From: Caulobacterales bacterium
Lineage (GTDB): Bacteria > Pseudomonadota > Alphaproteobacteria > Caulobacterales > Caulobacteraceae
Assembly (NCBI GenBank): GCA_016234625.1
Contig: JACRBD010000319.1
Span: forward strand, 1 to 37,853
Length of the DNA: 37,853 bases
Direction of reading: 5' to 3'
Shown here: piece after piece, positions 22,474-31,366 of the stretch
Numbering within the stretch: the first letter of the stretch is position 1
Layout: each line of letters starts with the position of its first letter
Notes under the pieces: model-generated
What the model saw: the letters and a program-made list of their open reading frames with translations, nothing else
The model's database searches: none
Told to the model about the DNA's origin: nothing
Position numbers and translations under genes: made by a program

Positions 22474-22755
22474 TCAGTCGGCGTTGAGCCGCTCGCGCAG
22501 TTCCTTGCCGCTCTTGAAGAAGGGCACATGCTTGCCCTTGACCGACACCGGCTCGCCAGTGCGAGGATTGCGGCCGGCCCGCGCGGGACGCGAGCGAACG
22601 GAAAAGGCCCCAAAGCCGCGCAGCTCGACCCGGCCGCCCTGTTCCAGGGCCACGGTCATCTTTTCCAGGATCACCCCGACCACGCGCTCGATGTCGCGCT
22701 GGGTCAGATGCGGATTCTCCGTGGCGAGCATGGCGATCAGCTCGGACTTGATCAT
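22474..22755 (-). CDS. ihfB: Integration host factor subunit beta
   Basis: Forms the DNA-bending IHF heterodimer with IhfA. The 93-residue HU/IHF-fold protein has [15 protein letters not shown] (about 42-56), the proline loop [18 protein letters not shown] (about 58-75) and [26 protein letters not shown] precedes ATG 22755. It heads the trp/accD cluster. The IHF-beta assignment over HU rests on the [11 protein letters not shown] start and the RNPRTGEPV loop. Confidence 0.95.
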   Translation of the reverse strand: MIKSELIAMLATENPHLTQRDIERVVGVILEKMTVALEQGGRVELRGFGAFSVRSRPARAGRNPRTGEPVSVKGKHVPFFKSGKELRERLNAD

Positions 22756-22917
22756 TACGCTCCCCTGGCCCCGTCGTTAGCCGCCCGACCTTTGCCCAAT
22801 CATTCCTGAGTCTTCAAGGGGTTGTCGGTCGTCGACGCATTAAGCTGGACGCAATGCCGTCATGAGAGGCTCGTTTTGGGTCCAGAATCGGGCCGCGTGA
22901 CCAGGGTCTGCGTCAGT

Positions 22918-23748
22918 ATGGACCGCGACAATGCCAAGCCCGCCGCCGGGGATCCGGCCCTGGAGCGACTTCGCGGACCGAAGATCGCCATCGCCCTGGC
23001 CGGAGCGTCGGGCCGCCCCCTGCAGGCGGCGGGTTTCCTCCGCCCTGTCATCGCCCTGAGCGAAGGCGCCCTGCGCGGGCGAGCGGGGACCTACGTTGTC
23101 ACCGAACAACAGCCGGACGGCCGTCTGGCCCCCATCGTCCCCTCCGCCCTGAACGCGATCGATCAGGAGCGGCTCGATCTGGCGGTGATCGAAAGGGCCT
23201 TCGCCGTCGCCGAGCCGATGGCCCCGGGCGGGCGGCCGCCGCTGCTGGTCCTGCCGCTGTCCTGGTCGTCAGTGCGCAACAGCCGGATTCGTCGCAAGCT
23301 GTTGCGGGCGGCCGCCGAGGGGCAGGTCAGGCTGCGCAACCTGCCGGTCTGCGAGATCACCGGTATTGAGTCGGGCACGCCGCAGGCCGCCCTGCGCGAG
23401 GCGGCCGGCCAGCTTCAGCCAATCTTTCGGGGCGTGCTGGCCAGGGCCACGCCCAACCGCCGGGTGATCAGGGATTTGACCGACTGCGGCTTCACCGGCG
23501 CGACCGTCGAGGCGGCCGCCCTGGGCGACATCGAGGACGGGCCGGCCATGCTGCGCACCGTGCTGGCGTTGCAGAAGATCGGGCCAGGGGTGCTGGTGCA
23601 CGCCGTCCGCTCGGTCGCCGGCCTGACGGCGGTGCGCGCCGCCGGCGCCAGCTGGGCCAGCCTGGACATCGTCCCCGGCGCGGCGGAGTCCGCCGGCCTC
23701 GCCGCCCATACGAAAACGGCGGCCGGGGAAACCCCGACCGCCGCCTGA
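22918..23748 (+). CDS. Uncharacterised protein, possibly a degenerate EAL-like domain
   Basis: I do not recognise a named family. The 276-residue product has a C-terminal half resembling the back half of EAL proteins: PLSWSSVRNSRIRRKLL, then CEITGIESGTPQAALREA, LRPIF-like QPIFRGVLAR, and a final G-A-S-W-A-S-L-D strand. The EAL signature, DDFGTG-like loop and other metal ligands of c-di-GMP phosphodiesterases are absent, so catalysis is not expected. ATG 22918 is used; GTG 22897 and TTG 22876 (AGAGG upstream) are alternatives. It is divergent from ihfB and convergent with rpsA, with normal GC bias. Confidence 0.6.
   Translation: MDRDNAKPAAGDPALERLRGPKIAIALAGASGRPLQAAGFLRPVIALSEGALRGRAGTYVVTEQQPDGRLAPIVPSALNAIDQERLDLAVIERAFAVAEPMAPGGRPPLLVLPLSWSSVRNSRIRRKLLRAAAEGQVRLRNLPVCEITGIESGTPQAALREAAGQLQPIFRGVLARATPNRRVIRDLTDCGFTGATVEAAALGDIEDGPAMLRTVLALQKIGPGVLVHAVRSVAGLTAVRAAGASWASLDIVPGAAESAGLAAHTKTAAGETPTAA
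23713..23743 (-). terminator. Rho-independent terminator of rpsA
   Basis: Read on the minus strand, a hairpin CGGCGG-T-CGGGG / TTT / CCCCG-G-CCGCCG (23717-23743, one mismatch) is followed by TTTT (23713-23716). It lies about 30 bases past the rpsA stop, inside the 3' end of the convergent EAL-like gene. Confidence 0.7.
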
Positions 23749-23774
23749 CTTCGTTGGACCGAAGGACCTGAAGA

Positions 23775-25490
23775 TTAGTCCTTCTGGGCCTTCTCGCGCA
23801 GGGCCGCGCCGAGGATGTCGCCCAGCGAGGCGCCGGAGTCCGAGGACCCGAACTGCTCGATGGCTTCCTTCTCTTCGGCCATTTCCAGCGACTTGATCGA
23901 AACGGACACCCGGCGGGCGGCCTTGTCGATGTTGGTCACCTGGGCGTCGACGCGGTCGCCGACGGCATAGCGCTCGGGGCGCTGCTCCTGGCGGTCGCGC
24001 GACAGGTCCGACTTGCGGATGAAGGCGGTCATCGGCGCGTCGTCTTCGCCGAACTTCACTTCGATGCCGCCGGTGGTGATCTCGGTCACCGTGACGGTCA
24101 CCGTCTGACCCTTGCGGAAGGTGTCGCCGGTCATCGGATCGCCGGCCAGCTGCTTGACGCCCAGGCTGATGCGTTCCTTCTCGACGTCAACGTCCAGCAC
24201 CTTGGCCTTGATCATGTCGCCCTTCTTGAACTTGGCCATGGCTTCTTCGCCAGACGCGTTCCAGTCCAGGTCGGACAGGTGGACCATGCCGTCGATGTCG
24301 CCGTCGAGACCGACGAACAGACCGAACTCGGTGGCGTTTTTGACTTCGCCCTCGACGGTCGAGCCGATCGGATGCGCCGACAGGAAGGCATCCCAGGGGT
24401 TGTCCATGGCCTGCTTGAGGCCCAGCGACACGCGGCGCTTGGAGCTGTCGACGTCGAGCACGATGACGTCCACTTCCTGCGAGGTGGAGACGATCTTGCC
24501 CGGGTGGACGTTCTTCTTGGTCCAGGACATTTCCGAGACGTGCACCAGGCCTTCAACGCCGGCTTCCAGCTCAACGAACGCGCCGTAGTCGGTGATGTTG
24601 GTGATACGACCGGTGTACTTGGCGCCGACCGGGTACTTGGCTTCAACGCCGTCCCAGGGGTCGGACTGCAGCTGCTTCATGCCGAGGCTGATGCGCTGGG
24701 TGTCCGGGTTGATCTTGATGATCTGCACCTTGACGGTGTCGCCGACCGCCAGGACCTGGCTGGGGTGCGAGACGCGCTTCCAGCTCATGTCGGTGACGTG
24801 CAGCAGGCCGTCGATGCCGCCCAGGTCCACGAACGCGCCGTAGTCGGTGATGTTCTTGACCACGCCTTCGCGGACTTCGCCTTCCAGCAGCTGGCTGACC
24901 AGCTCGGTGCGCTGTTCGGCGCGGGCTTCCTCGAGGATGGCGCGACGCGAGACGACGATGTTGCCGCGCGGACGGTCCATCTTGAGAATGGCGAAGGGCT
25001 GTTCCTTGCCCATCAGCGGACCGACGTCGCGGACCGGACGGATGTCGACCTGCGAGCCCGGCAGGAAGGCGCTGGCGCCGCCCAGGTCGACGGTGAAGCC
25101 GCCCTTCACGCGACCGACGATGGAGCCCATCACCGGCTGCTGTTCGGCGAACACGCCTTCGAGGCGGGTCCAGGCTTCTTCGCGCTTGGCCTTTTCACGG
25201 CTGATGACCGCTTCGCCCAGGGCGTTCTCGAGGCGCTCGAGGAACACTTCGACGGTGTCGCCGATCTTCAGGGTGGGCTTGCCGGCGTCATCGACGCCGA
25301 ATTCCTTGATCAGGATGCGACCTTCGGTCTTCAGACCGACGTCGATGATGGCGAAGTCCTTTTCGATGCCAACAACGATACCGTTGATGACGGTGCCTTC
25401 GGCGAAGTCGCCGCCGGCGCCGCCCATGGATTCGTCGAGCAGGGCCGCGAAGTCATCGCGGCTGGGGTTCAGGCTGAGATCGTCGGCCAT
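23775..25490 (-). CDS. rpsA: 30S ribosomal protein S1
   Basis: An RNA-binding ribosomal protein that brings mRNA to the 30S subunit. The 571-residue product contains six S1 repeats in tandem, recognisable by G-x-V/I-T-x-D-Y-G-A-F-V-D/E-L (for example [14 protein letters not shown] and [15 protein letters not shown]). The frame is open to 25673, but ATG 25490 ([14 protein letters not shown]) is the family start. The 15 bases before it (CTGTTCCTAA) lack a good Shine-Dalgarno, which is usual for rpsA and linked to S1 autoregulation in E. coli. It follows cmk in the standard cmk-rpsA order. Confidence 0.96.
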   Translation of the reverse strand: MADDLSLNPSRDDFAALLDESMGGAGGDFAEGTVINGIVVGIEKDFAIIDVGLKTEGRILIKEFGVDDAGKPTLKIGDTVEVFLERLENALGEAVISREKAKREEAWTRLEGVFAEQQPVMGSIVGRVKGGFTVDLGGASAFLPGSQVDIRPVRDVGPLMGKEQPFAILKMDRPRGNIVVSRRAILEEARAEQRTELVSQLLEGEVREGVVKNITDYGAFVDLGGIDGLLHVTDMSWKRVSHPSQVLAVGDTVKVQIIKINPDTQRISLGMKQLQSDPWDGVEAKYPVGAKYTGRITNITDYGAFVELEAGVEGLVHVSEMSWTKKNVHPGKIVSTSQEVDVIVLDVDSSKRRVSLGLKQAMDNPWDAFLSAHPIGSTVEGEVKNATEFGLFVGLDGDIDGMVHLSDLDWNASGEEAMAKFKKGDMIKAKVLDVDVEKERISLGVKQLAGDPMTGDTFRKGQTVTVTVTEITTGGIEVKFGEDDAPMTAFIRKSDLSRDRQEQRPERYAVGDRVDAQVTNIDKAARRVSVSIKSLEMAEEKEAIEQFGSSDSGASLGDILGAALREKAQKD

Positions 25491-25614
25491 ATTTAGGAAC
25501 AGTCTCTTGGTTGCGGATCGCGGACAGGCGGCGGGATGCCGGCGGAGTCCGGGCGGTCCATGGGTTTCAGGTGGATTTGAGCGCCCGCGGCCGTTCGAGT
25601 GGAGCGCGCTTGGA

Positions 25615-26265
25615 TTAGCCTTTGGTGGTTTCCCACCGGCCGCGCGCCGCCTCGACGATACGGCGGGCCGCATCGAAGGCCGCGTCTATAGTCATTTCGG
25701 TGGTGTCGAGCAAGACCGCGTCGGGCGCGGCGACCATCGGCGAGTCGGCCCGGGCGGCGTCGCGGGCGTCCCGCGTGTGGATATCGGCGAGGATTTCCTC
25801 GAAGGTGACGGTCTCGCCCTGGCTGACCAGCTGCTTCCAGCGGCGTTTGGCCCGGGCCTCGGCAGTGGCGGTGACGTACAGTTTGGCCGGCGCGCCAGGG
25901 GCGATCACCGTGCCGATGTCGCGACCGTCGATCACCGCGCCGGGCTCCTGGGCCGCGAAGGCCCGCTGAAAGTCGCGCAGAACCTGGCGGACGGGAGTGT
26001 AAATGGCCACCCGGCTGGCGGCCTCGCCGGCGGCGCGGGTGCGCACGGTGGGGCTCTCCAGCTCGGCCGGATCCAGCGACCGGGCGGCGGCGGTGGCGGC
26101 GGCTTCGTCGCCCAGGTCTCCGCCCTCAGCCAGGACCCGCATGCCGACGGCGCGGTAGAGCAGGCCGGAGTCCAGCACCGGATAGCCGTATAGAGCGCCC
26201 AGCCGAACCGCGATGGTGCCCTTGCCCGAGGCCGCGGGGCCGTCGACGGCGATGGTGAAGCCCAT
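25615..26265 (-). CDS. cmk: Cytidylate kinase
   Basis: Phosphorylates CMP and dCMP with ATP. The 216-residue P-loop kinase has AVDGPAASGKGTIAVRLG (6-23), LDSGLLYRAVG (about 31-41), VIDGRDIGTVIAPGAPAKLY (about 96-115) and a lid rich in Arg (ARAKRRWKQL). It lies 3 bases after aroA on the same strand and is followed by rpsA, so aroA-cmk-rpsA is probably one unit, although rpsA has a 124-base leader that could hold its own promoter. Confidence 0.96.
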   Translation of the reverse strand: MGFTIAVDGPAASGKGTIAVRLGALYGYPVLDSGLLYRAVGMRVLAEGGDLGDEAAATAAARSLDPAELESPTVRTRAAGEAASRVAIYTPVRQVLRDFQRAFAAQEPGAVIDGRDIGTVIAPGAPAKLYVTATAEARAKRRWKQLVSQGETVTFEEILADIHTRDARDAARADSPMVAAPDAVLLDTTEMTIDAAFDAARRIVEAARGRWETTKG

Positions 26266-26268
26266 GCC

Positions 26269-27588
26269 TCAGCCCTCTTCGATCCGGCCGCCCAGGCGGC
26301 GCATCATGGGAGCGAAGTCGGGGAAGCTGGTGGCGATCATGCCCGGCTCGTCGACCCGCACCGGTTCGCGGGCGGCCAGACCCAGGATCAGGTGACTCAT
26401 GGCGATGCGATGGTCGCCGTGGGTCTCGACCATGCCGCCGCCGCGCGGCGCTTCGCCGGTCCCGCGGACGATGAAGCCCTCCGGCTCCTCCTCCACATCT
26501 ACGCCGCAGGCTTCCAGGCCCGCCGCCATTAGAGCGATGCGGTCGCTTTCCTTGACCCGCATCTCGCCGACGCCGCGCATCACCGTCTCGCCGGTCGCGA
26601 AGGCGGCGGCCACGGCGAGGATCGGATACTCGTCGATCATGCTGGGCGCGCGGCCCGGCGGCACGATCACGCCCCTGAGCGCGGAATGGCGCGCGGTGAT
26701 GTCGCCGACCGCCTCGCCGCTGGCGTCGCGGCGGTTGGTGATCGTCAGGTCGGCGCCCATCTCGCGCAGGGTGTCGAACAGGCCGTTGCGCAGGGGATTG
26801 AGCATCACCCCCCCGACCGTCACCTCGGATCCCGGGGTGATCAGGGCCGCCACGATCGGGAAGGCGGCGGACGAGGGGTCGCCCGGCACCGCCACGGCGC
26901 TGCCCGTCAGGCGGGCGCCGGGCTGCAGGGTGATCACCCGCCGGTCGTTGTGGTCGCTGACGCTGAGCGAGGCCCCGAAGGCCCGGAGCATGCGCTCGGT
27001 GTGGTCCCGCGTCGGCTCGGGTTCGGTGACGGTGACCGGACCGGCGGCCTTCAGCCCCGCCAGCAGGACCGCGGACTTCACCTGAGCCGAGGCCATCGGC
27101 AGGGTGTAGTCGACGCCCTTGAGCCCGCCGCCGCGCAGGGTGAGCGGCAGCCGTCCGCCGTCCCGCGACAGCCAGGTCGCCCCCATCAGCCCCAGGGGTT
27201 CGAGCACCCGGCCCATCGGCCGTTTTTTCAGCGAAGCGTCGCCGGTGAAGGTGGCGGTCAGGGCGTAGCCCGCCGCCGCGCCCATGATCAGCCGCACGCC
27301 GGTGCCGGCGTTGCCGCAGTCGATCACGTCGCCGGGCTCCCTGAGGCCGCCCTGACCCTCCACGGTCCAGGCGCCCTCGCCGGTGCGGGTGACCGTCGCG
27401 CCGAAGGCCTGCATGGCCCTGGCGGTGGCCAGAACGTCCTCGCCCTCGAGCAAGCCGGTGATCATGGTTCGGCCAGAAGCCATCGCGCCGAGGATCAGGG
27501 CCCGGTGCGAAATGGACTTGTCGCCGGGGACTTTGACGGTCCCGGACAGGGGTGCGCCGGGGTGGGCCGAAAGCACAGCGGCGGTCAT
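26269..27588 (-). CDS. aroA: 3-phosphoshikimate 1-carboxyvinyltransferase (EPSP synthase), class II-like
   Basis: Joins PEP and shikimate-3-phosphate in the shikimate pathway. The 439-residue product has [11 protein letters not shown] (20-30), [10 protein letters not shown] (91-100), [51 protein letters not shown] and RVKESDR. The overall pattern matches the Agrobacterium CP4 (class II) form rather than E. coli AroA, yet Gly95 keeps the E. coli Gly96-type residue where I recall CP4 having Ala100. ATG 27588 gives the family N-terminus; the frame is open to 27744, overlapping the divergent gene. Confidence 0.95.
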   Translation of the reverse strand: MTAAVLSAHPGAPLSGTVKVPGDKSISHRALILGAMASGRTMITGLLEGEDVLATARAMQAFGATVTRTGEGAWTVEGQGGLREPGDVIDCGNAGTGVRLIMGAAAGYALTATFTGDASLKKRPMGRVLEPLGLMGATWLSRDGGRLPLTLRGGGLKGVDYTLPMASAQVKSAVLLAGLKAAGPVTVTEPEPTRDHTERMLRAFGASLSVSDHNDRRVITLQPGARLTGSAVAVPGDPSSAAFPIVAALITPGSEVTVGGVMLNPLRNGLFDTLREMGADLTITNRRDASGEAVGDITARHSALRGVIVPPGRAPSMIDEYPILAVAAAFATGETVMRGVGEMRVKESDRIALMAAGLEACGVDVEEEPEGFIVRGTGEAPRGGGMVETHGDHRIAMSHLILGLAAREPVRVDEPGMIATSFPDFAPMMRRLGGRIEEG

Positions 27589-27703
27589 GCCGGGCGCAAG
27601 CTCCTGACAGGCTTGGGGAAGGGCGGGGATTGCTTTTGACAGCGCCCCCGGCCCGTGGCAAGGGACGCGCCGCTTCCGCACCAAGACCTTAGAGGATCGC
27701 CCC

Positions 27704-28180
27704 TTGGCCAATCCTGAACTGGGCGCAAAACAGATTTGCCCCAACTGTCAGTCCAAATTCTACGATCTGGGCCGCCGACCGGCTGCTTGCCCCAAGTGCG
27801 GCGAGACGTTCGACCCCGAAGAGGCCGTCCGCAACCGTAGGGTCCGCGCCCGTTCCGCCGTGCCGGACTATGAGGACGCCGAGGAAAAGCCGGTCAAGGC
27901 GGTCGATCCGGATGCCGACGGCTTCGAGGAAGAACCCGATCAGACGCCGGAGATCGACGACGAGGCCGCGGCCGAGCCGATCGAGACCGACGAGGAGTCC
28001 GACGATCCCGTCGTGGCCCCGGCGCCGGCCGACGACCTGGGCGTCGACTTCGCCGAGGATGAAGAACTCGCCGACGAGGAAGCCGACGGCGTGCCCTTCC
28101 TCGAAGACGAGGATGAGGACGACTTCCCGGACGACGAAATCGACGGTTTGCCGGGTGAAGACGACACCGAGGACCGCTAA
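27704..28180 (+). CDS. TIGR02300-type acidic zinc-ribbon protein (FYDLN)
   Basis: The 158-residue product is a small protein of unknown role found in alphaproteobacteria. The N-terminus has a four-Cys zinc ribbon (CPNC at 12-15, CPKC at 29-32) with the FYDLG form of the namesake FYDLN motif (19-23). The remainder is strongly acidic and low in complexity (runs of E and D, with [12 protein letters not shown] near 132-143), likely disordered. It starts at TTG 27704 with AGAGGA 7 bases upstream. It is divergent from aroA and precedes tRNA-Ala. No function is established. Confidence 0.85.
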   Translation: MANPELGAKQICPNCQSKFYDLGRRPAACPKCGETFDPEEAVRNRRVRARSAVPDYEDAEEKPVKAVDPDADGFEEEPDQTPEIDDEAAAEPIETDEESDDPVVAPAPADDLGVDFAEDEELADEEADGVPFLEDEDEDDFPDDEIDGLPGEDDTEDR

Positions 28181-28202
28181 TCGGAAAAACCGATTACGGC
28201 TC

Positions 28203-28231
28203 TTGATCGGCGAGGGATGACGGCCTAGAAC
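28203..28231 (+). promoter_or_regulatory. Promoter of tRNA-Ala(GGC)
   Basis: TTGATC (28203-28208) and TAGAAC (28226-28231) are exactly 17 bases apart. This puts transcription start near 28238, about 40 bases before the tRNA. Pattern match only. A short perfect hairpin, TAATCGG-AAAAA-CCGATTA (28178-28196), just upstream includes the preceding gene's stop codon and may end its transcript. Confidence 0.5.
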
Positions 28232-28277
28232 CGCGCCCTCGCCGCCGGCCCGCCGGATGCGGGAAACCCGAGACCTC

Positions 28278-28353
28278 GGGGCTATAGCTCAGCTGGTAGA
28301 GCGCTTGAATGGCATTCAAGAGGTCAGCGGTTCGACTCCGCTTAGCTCCACCA
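28278..28353 (+). tRNA. tRNA-Ala (anticodon GGC)
   Basis: A 76-base cloverleaf. The acceptor GGGGCTA pairs with TAGCTCC (one G-U), the D arm is GCTCAGCTGGTAGAGC, the anticodon stem CTTGA/TCAAG encloses ATGGCAT with anticodon GGC, and the T arm is AGCGG-TTCGACT-CCGCT. The 3' ACCA is encoded. It reads GCC and GCU alanine codons. Confidence 0.96.
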
Positions 28354-28356
28354 ATG

Positions 28357-28394
28357 AAAGCCCGCCGGTAACCCCGGCGGGCTTTCGCCTTTTC
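28357..28394 (+). terminator. Terminator after tRNA-Ala
   Basis: AAAGCCCGCCGG-TAACC-CCGGCGGGCTTT is a perfect 12-bp stem, followed by CGCCTTTT. It begins 3 bases after the tRNA 3' end. The A-rich and T-rich flanks would let it also stop transcripts from the minus-strand gene on the other side. Confidence 0.85.
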
Positions 28395-28417
28395 AGGCCC
28401 TGGTGCTGGTGGCCCGG

Positions 28418-28741
28418 TTAGCGGGCCCGCGCCATGCGGCCGGCCACGGTCAGCAGCACGGCATTGATCGCCAGGGCGCCGCAGGTGAGCGCCAGGGCAA
28501 GCGTCGGCGTCGGGGCCGTCGTGGCGTTGATTCCCAGACTCCAGGGCAGACCCAGCAGATGGGCGGGTTCGGCCGCGCCAGGATCGACGGCGACGCCGGC
28601 CAGGCCGAACAGGCCCAGGGCCGCGATGCCGGCGGTGATCAGGGCCATCAGGACGAACAGGGCGCTCGCCACGGAGAGCGCGCGGGACAGTTTCTCACGA
28701 CCGACGGATCGGTCGTCCAGTGGAAGCATAGCCAGAGCCAT
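28418..28741 (-). CDS. 107-residue membrane protein of unknown function
   Basis: No family recognised. Two hydrophobic stretches (about 24-50 and 77-100) flank a small polar loop, and the N-terminus is cytoplasmic-like (MALAMLPLDDRSVGREKL). ATG 28741 is chosen because AAGGGAAA lies upstream; the frame continues open to 28882 but the longer start (TTG) has no ribosome site and adds a charged, atypical stretch. It lies between tRNA-Ala and the lipoprotein operon, on the minus strand. Confidence 0.55.
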   Translation of the reverse strand: MALAMLPLDDRSVGREKLSRALSVASALFVLMALITAGIAALGLFGLAGVAVDPGAAEPAHLLGLPWSLGINATTAPTPTLALALTCGALAINAVLLTVAGRMARAR

Positions 28742-28914
28742 GGTGCGTTTCCCTTCAGACTCGGTCCGACGTCCGGGCGCGTCAGTTTCCGAAAAAGCGG
28801 TTTTTGTCGCGAAATCGACGTCAGCCGGCGGCTGGCGGGCCGATTTCTCCTGAAAGGTGCTCTTCTTCGCGCCGAAATTCAATCAAATGGGGATTTTCTG
28901 GAAAAACCGCTATT

Positions 28915-29502
28915 TCAGGCACCGACCCGCGCGGACGCCATGATGCCTTCGACTTCCGCCTTTGTGGCGCCGAAGTAGTGCTCGGTCGGGGCGAGATAGA
29001 GCAGGATGTAGAGACGGTCTCCCGCCTCGACCAGTTGGGCGATCCCGGAGATGTTCAGTCCATCGACCGTCTGGGCGGTGATGTCGAAGCGCACGCCGCT
29101 GCGGTCATCGACCTTCACGGGGCGAAGGTTTTCGGTCTCGACCCGGTAGTACTGCATGGCCACCAGGCTGTCGGCCAGGAACTCCACCTGTTCAGTCGGC
29201 GTCAGGCCCGCCTTCCAGGTCGGGGTCGGCGTTTCCTTGCTGGCCGGCCGAATGATGAACTCGCCGGGCTTGAGTCCGTCGATCACGAACAGACGGTTCA
29301 GCTGCGGGCCGTCAATGGACAGCATCCGCACGCCCTTGGAGGCGTCGTACAGCCGCCCCATGTCCGTCCAGGTGCGGCCGACCGAGATCTGGTTTCCGCC
29401 GGACGCGTAGGGGCCCGCCGGAACCGCCTTGAGCCCCGCGCAGGCCGACAGTGAGACGAGAGCGGCCAGGGCGACTGCGGCGCGCAGGGTTTTGGCGATC
29501 AT
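28915..29502 (-). CDS. Lipoprotein of unknown function
   Basis: The 195-residue product has a type II signal peptide with lipobox LSAC (acylated Cys21), followed by a soluble domain with no recognised catalytic motif. The residue after Cys is Ala, which favours outer-membrane sorting by the usual rule (inference). It overlaps the M48 protease gene by ATGA (29499-29502), so it is the last gene of the three-gene operon starting at 31366. I do not recognise its fold by name. Confidence 0.75.
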   Translation of the reverse strand: MIAKTLRAAVALAALVSLSACAGLKAVPAGPYASGGNQISVGRTWTDMGRLYDASKGVRMLSIDGPQLNRLFVIDGLKPGEFIIRPASKETPTPTWKAGLTPTEQVEFLADSLVAMQYYRVETENLRPVKVDDRSGVRFDITAQTVDGLNISGIAQLVEAGDRLYILLYLAPTEHYFGATKAEVEGIMASARVGA

Positions 29503-30683
29503 GATTCGGCACCTTCATTGAGTTTCTTCAGGCTGGCCTCGACGAGCCAGCGGTCCTCGGCGTCGACGGCCTTGGCGAGATAGGTTTCCCAGGCTGTCCT
29601 GGCTTCGGCGGTCTTGCCGACCTTGCCCAGCATGTCGCCCAGCTCACGCCAAACCGCGACCGGCGCATCGGGACGGCCGGACGCCGAGACATAGGCCGCC
29701 AGCGCCTTGTTCTGGTCGCCGTCCAGGCGCCGCCGACGATAGGCCTCGCCCTTGTAGAACTCGAGCACGCCCAGATCCTCGCCATCAGCCGTCAGCTGGT
29801 CGATCAGGTGCAGGGTCTGGCCGTAGTCCCGACGGCGCAGGTCATCGGTGAGCCAGGCGGGCAGGAATTTGCGGATATGGGCGCGGTAGCGGGCGCGCTC
29901 ACCTTCGGACGGCGCGGTGCGGCCCGCCGCCAGCGCCTCAAGCGCCGCGATTCGGTCCGGGGTGATCGGATGGGTGTTGAAGATGCTGGCGCGAGTGTCC
30001 TGCGTGCGCGTCTTGGGGAAGTCCGATGCGGCGGTCTCCTCCCGCAGGGATCGCCAGATCGCGGCGGCCGCGACGGGGTCGTACCCGGCCGTGACCGCGC
30101 TCTCGAAGCCGAGCCGGTCAGCCTCTGTCTCCTGCTCCCGGGAAAAGGAGAACACCGTGGACATGACGCCCAGATAAAGCAGGCTGCCGACGATCCCGCC
30201 CCCGGCCAGCATCAGCACCATCCCGACATTGGAGCGGGACTTCAGCGTCCGCCAGGTCGCGAGGGAGTGGCCGTGGGCGAAGTGGCTGACTTCATGCCCG
30301 AGCACGAACGCCAGCTCCGACTCGCTGCGGACGCGCAGCAAGAGGCCCGACCAGACTTCCATGTAACCGTTCGGAGCCATGGAGGCGTTGAAGTAGGGCC
30401 GGTCCATCACATAGACGCGGATGTCACCGCAATACCCGGCCGCCACCTTGCAGGCGACGTCCCGCACATAGGCCGTAAGGTCCGGGTCCTTGTTGAGTTC
30501 GGCCTTGGTCTTTGCCTCCAGCTCCGCCTTGTCGGACTGGGCCCACAGGCCGCCCTCGTCGGTGGCGATGTCCGGACGCTGGCCGACCGCGCGCTGGGCG
30601 AAAGCGGGCGACACGGCCGACAGGGCGATGGACGCCGCCAGGACCGAGGTGACCGCCGCCCGGAGGGTCGGTTGTGGCCTCAA
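29499..30683 (-). CDS. M48 family metalloprotease with TPR-like C-terminus
   Basis: A likely periplasmic zinc protease of the BepA/YfgC group, which checks outer-membrane protein assembly in other bacteria. The 394-residue product has a signal peptide ending near SPAFAQ (about 30), the zinc motif LGHEVSHFAHGH (His130, Glu131, His134) and the third ligand in EQETEADRLG (Glu185). A mid-protein hydrophobic segment lies near 153-180. The C-terminal 130 residues look like helical repeats (TPR). It starts at TTG 30683 and overlaps both neighbours by 4 bases. Its operon partners are two lipoproteins. Confidence 0.88.
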   Translation of the reverse strand: MRPQPTLRAAVTSVLAASIALSAVSPAFAQRAVGQRPDIATDEGGLWAQSDKAELEAKTKAELNKDPDLTAYVRDVACKVAAGYCGDIRVYVMDRPYFNASMAPNGYMEVWSGLLLRVRSESELAFVLGHEVSHFAHGHSLATWRTLKSRSNVGMVLMLAGGGIVGSLLYLGVMSTVFSFSREQETEADRLGFESAVTAGYDPVAAAAIWRSLREETAASDFPKTRTQDTRASIFNTHPITPDRIAALEALAAGRTAPSEGERARYRAHIRKFLPAWLTDDLRRRDYGQTLHLIDQLTADGEDLGVLEFYKGEAYRRRRLDGDQNKALAAYVSASGRPDAPVAVWRELGDMLGKVGKTAEARTAWETYLAKAVDAEDRWLVEASLKKLNEGAES

Positions 30684-31366
30684 AGCGGCAAGCCTTTCAG
30701 CAGCGCTTCGGTCAGCAGCGTCGCGCCCTCGGGCGAACGCATGTCGGCGGCCGGACTGGCGATGGCCTGATTGAACCAGACCACCTTGCCGGTCTTCAAC
30801 TCGACGAGCGAGGCGAAGGCCTGCTGGCCGCCCATCGGAATGCTCACGCCCAGCGCCGCGGCGCCGATCATCATCGCCACGCGGCCGCCGCTCGAATAGG
30901 AGCCTCGGCCATAGACGAACAGGGCGTAGTCGCTGCCGTACTTGACCGCCAGCAGCTGGGCGCCGTCACCCAGGGTCCAGTCAAATCCGGTCTTGGACGG
31001 CAGGCCCGCGCCGTACATGCCATAGGTGAGGATCGAATTGCCGACCGCGCCGTTCAGGCGCAGGACCTGACCCTCGCGACCTTCCATGGCCGTGGCCGGG
31101 TCAAGCACCGTGAATTTTTGCGACTTGCCCTTGAGGGCCGCCTCGACGGCGGCCTGCATATTGCCCTTGGCCGAGGCGGTCCAGTCGGCGCGCGGCTCCA
31201 GAAGGCCCGAAGCCGTCAGCAGTTTCAGCTCGATGTCGGGCTGGGCGACCAGAACCTGGGCATTCTGGGGCGGCGCCGTCGGCAAGCCGGCCGCGGACTT
31301 GACGTTGGTCGTGGTACAGGCGGCGAGCATCAGGCAAGCCGCGGCCAACGCAAGAATAGGCTTCAT
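30680..31366 (-). CDS. Lipoprotein, possibly CsgG/GNA1162-like
   Basis: The 228-residue product has the lipobox LAAC (Cys17) after a short signal peptide. The body has YALFVYGRGSYSSGGRVAMM, then a long hydrophobic Gly-Ala stretch, and SLVELKTGKVVWFNQ, a strand-turn pattern seen in envelope lipoproteins of the CsgG/GNA1162 type (recalled, weak). GGGGAATCC precedes ATG 31366. It opens the operon with the M48 protease and the second lipoprotein, and is divergent from hsp20. Confidence 0.7.
   Translation of the reverse strand: MKPILALAAACLMLAACTTTNVKSAAGLPTAPPQNAQVLVAQPDIELKLLTASGLLEPRADWTASAKGNMQAAVEAALKGKSQKFTVLDPATAMEGREGQVLRLNGAVGNSILTYGMYGAGLPSKTGFDWTLGDGAQLLAVKYGSDYALFVYGRGSYSSGGRVAMMIGAAALGVSIPMGGQQAFASLVELKTGKVVWFNQAIASPAADMRSPEGATLLTEALLKGLPL

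Noticed and set aside
27636-27665. TTGACA as a promoter for the TIGR02300-type gene
   Set aside because: The -35 hexamer is perfect, but no acceptable -10 sequence lies 16-18 bases downstream (the region is GC-rich), so it was not listed as a promoter.
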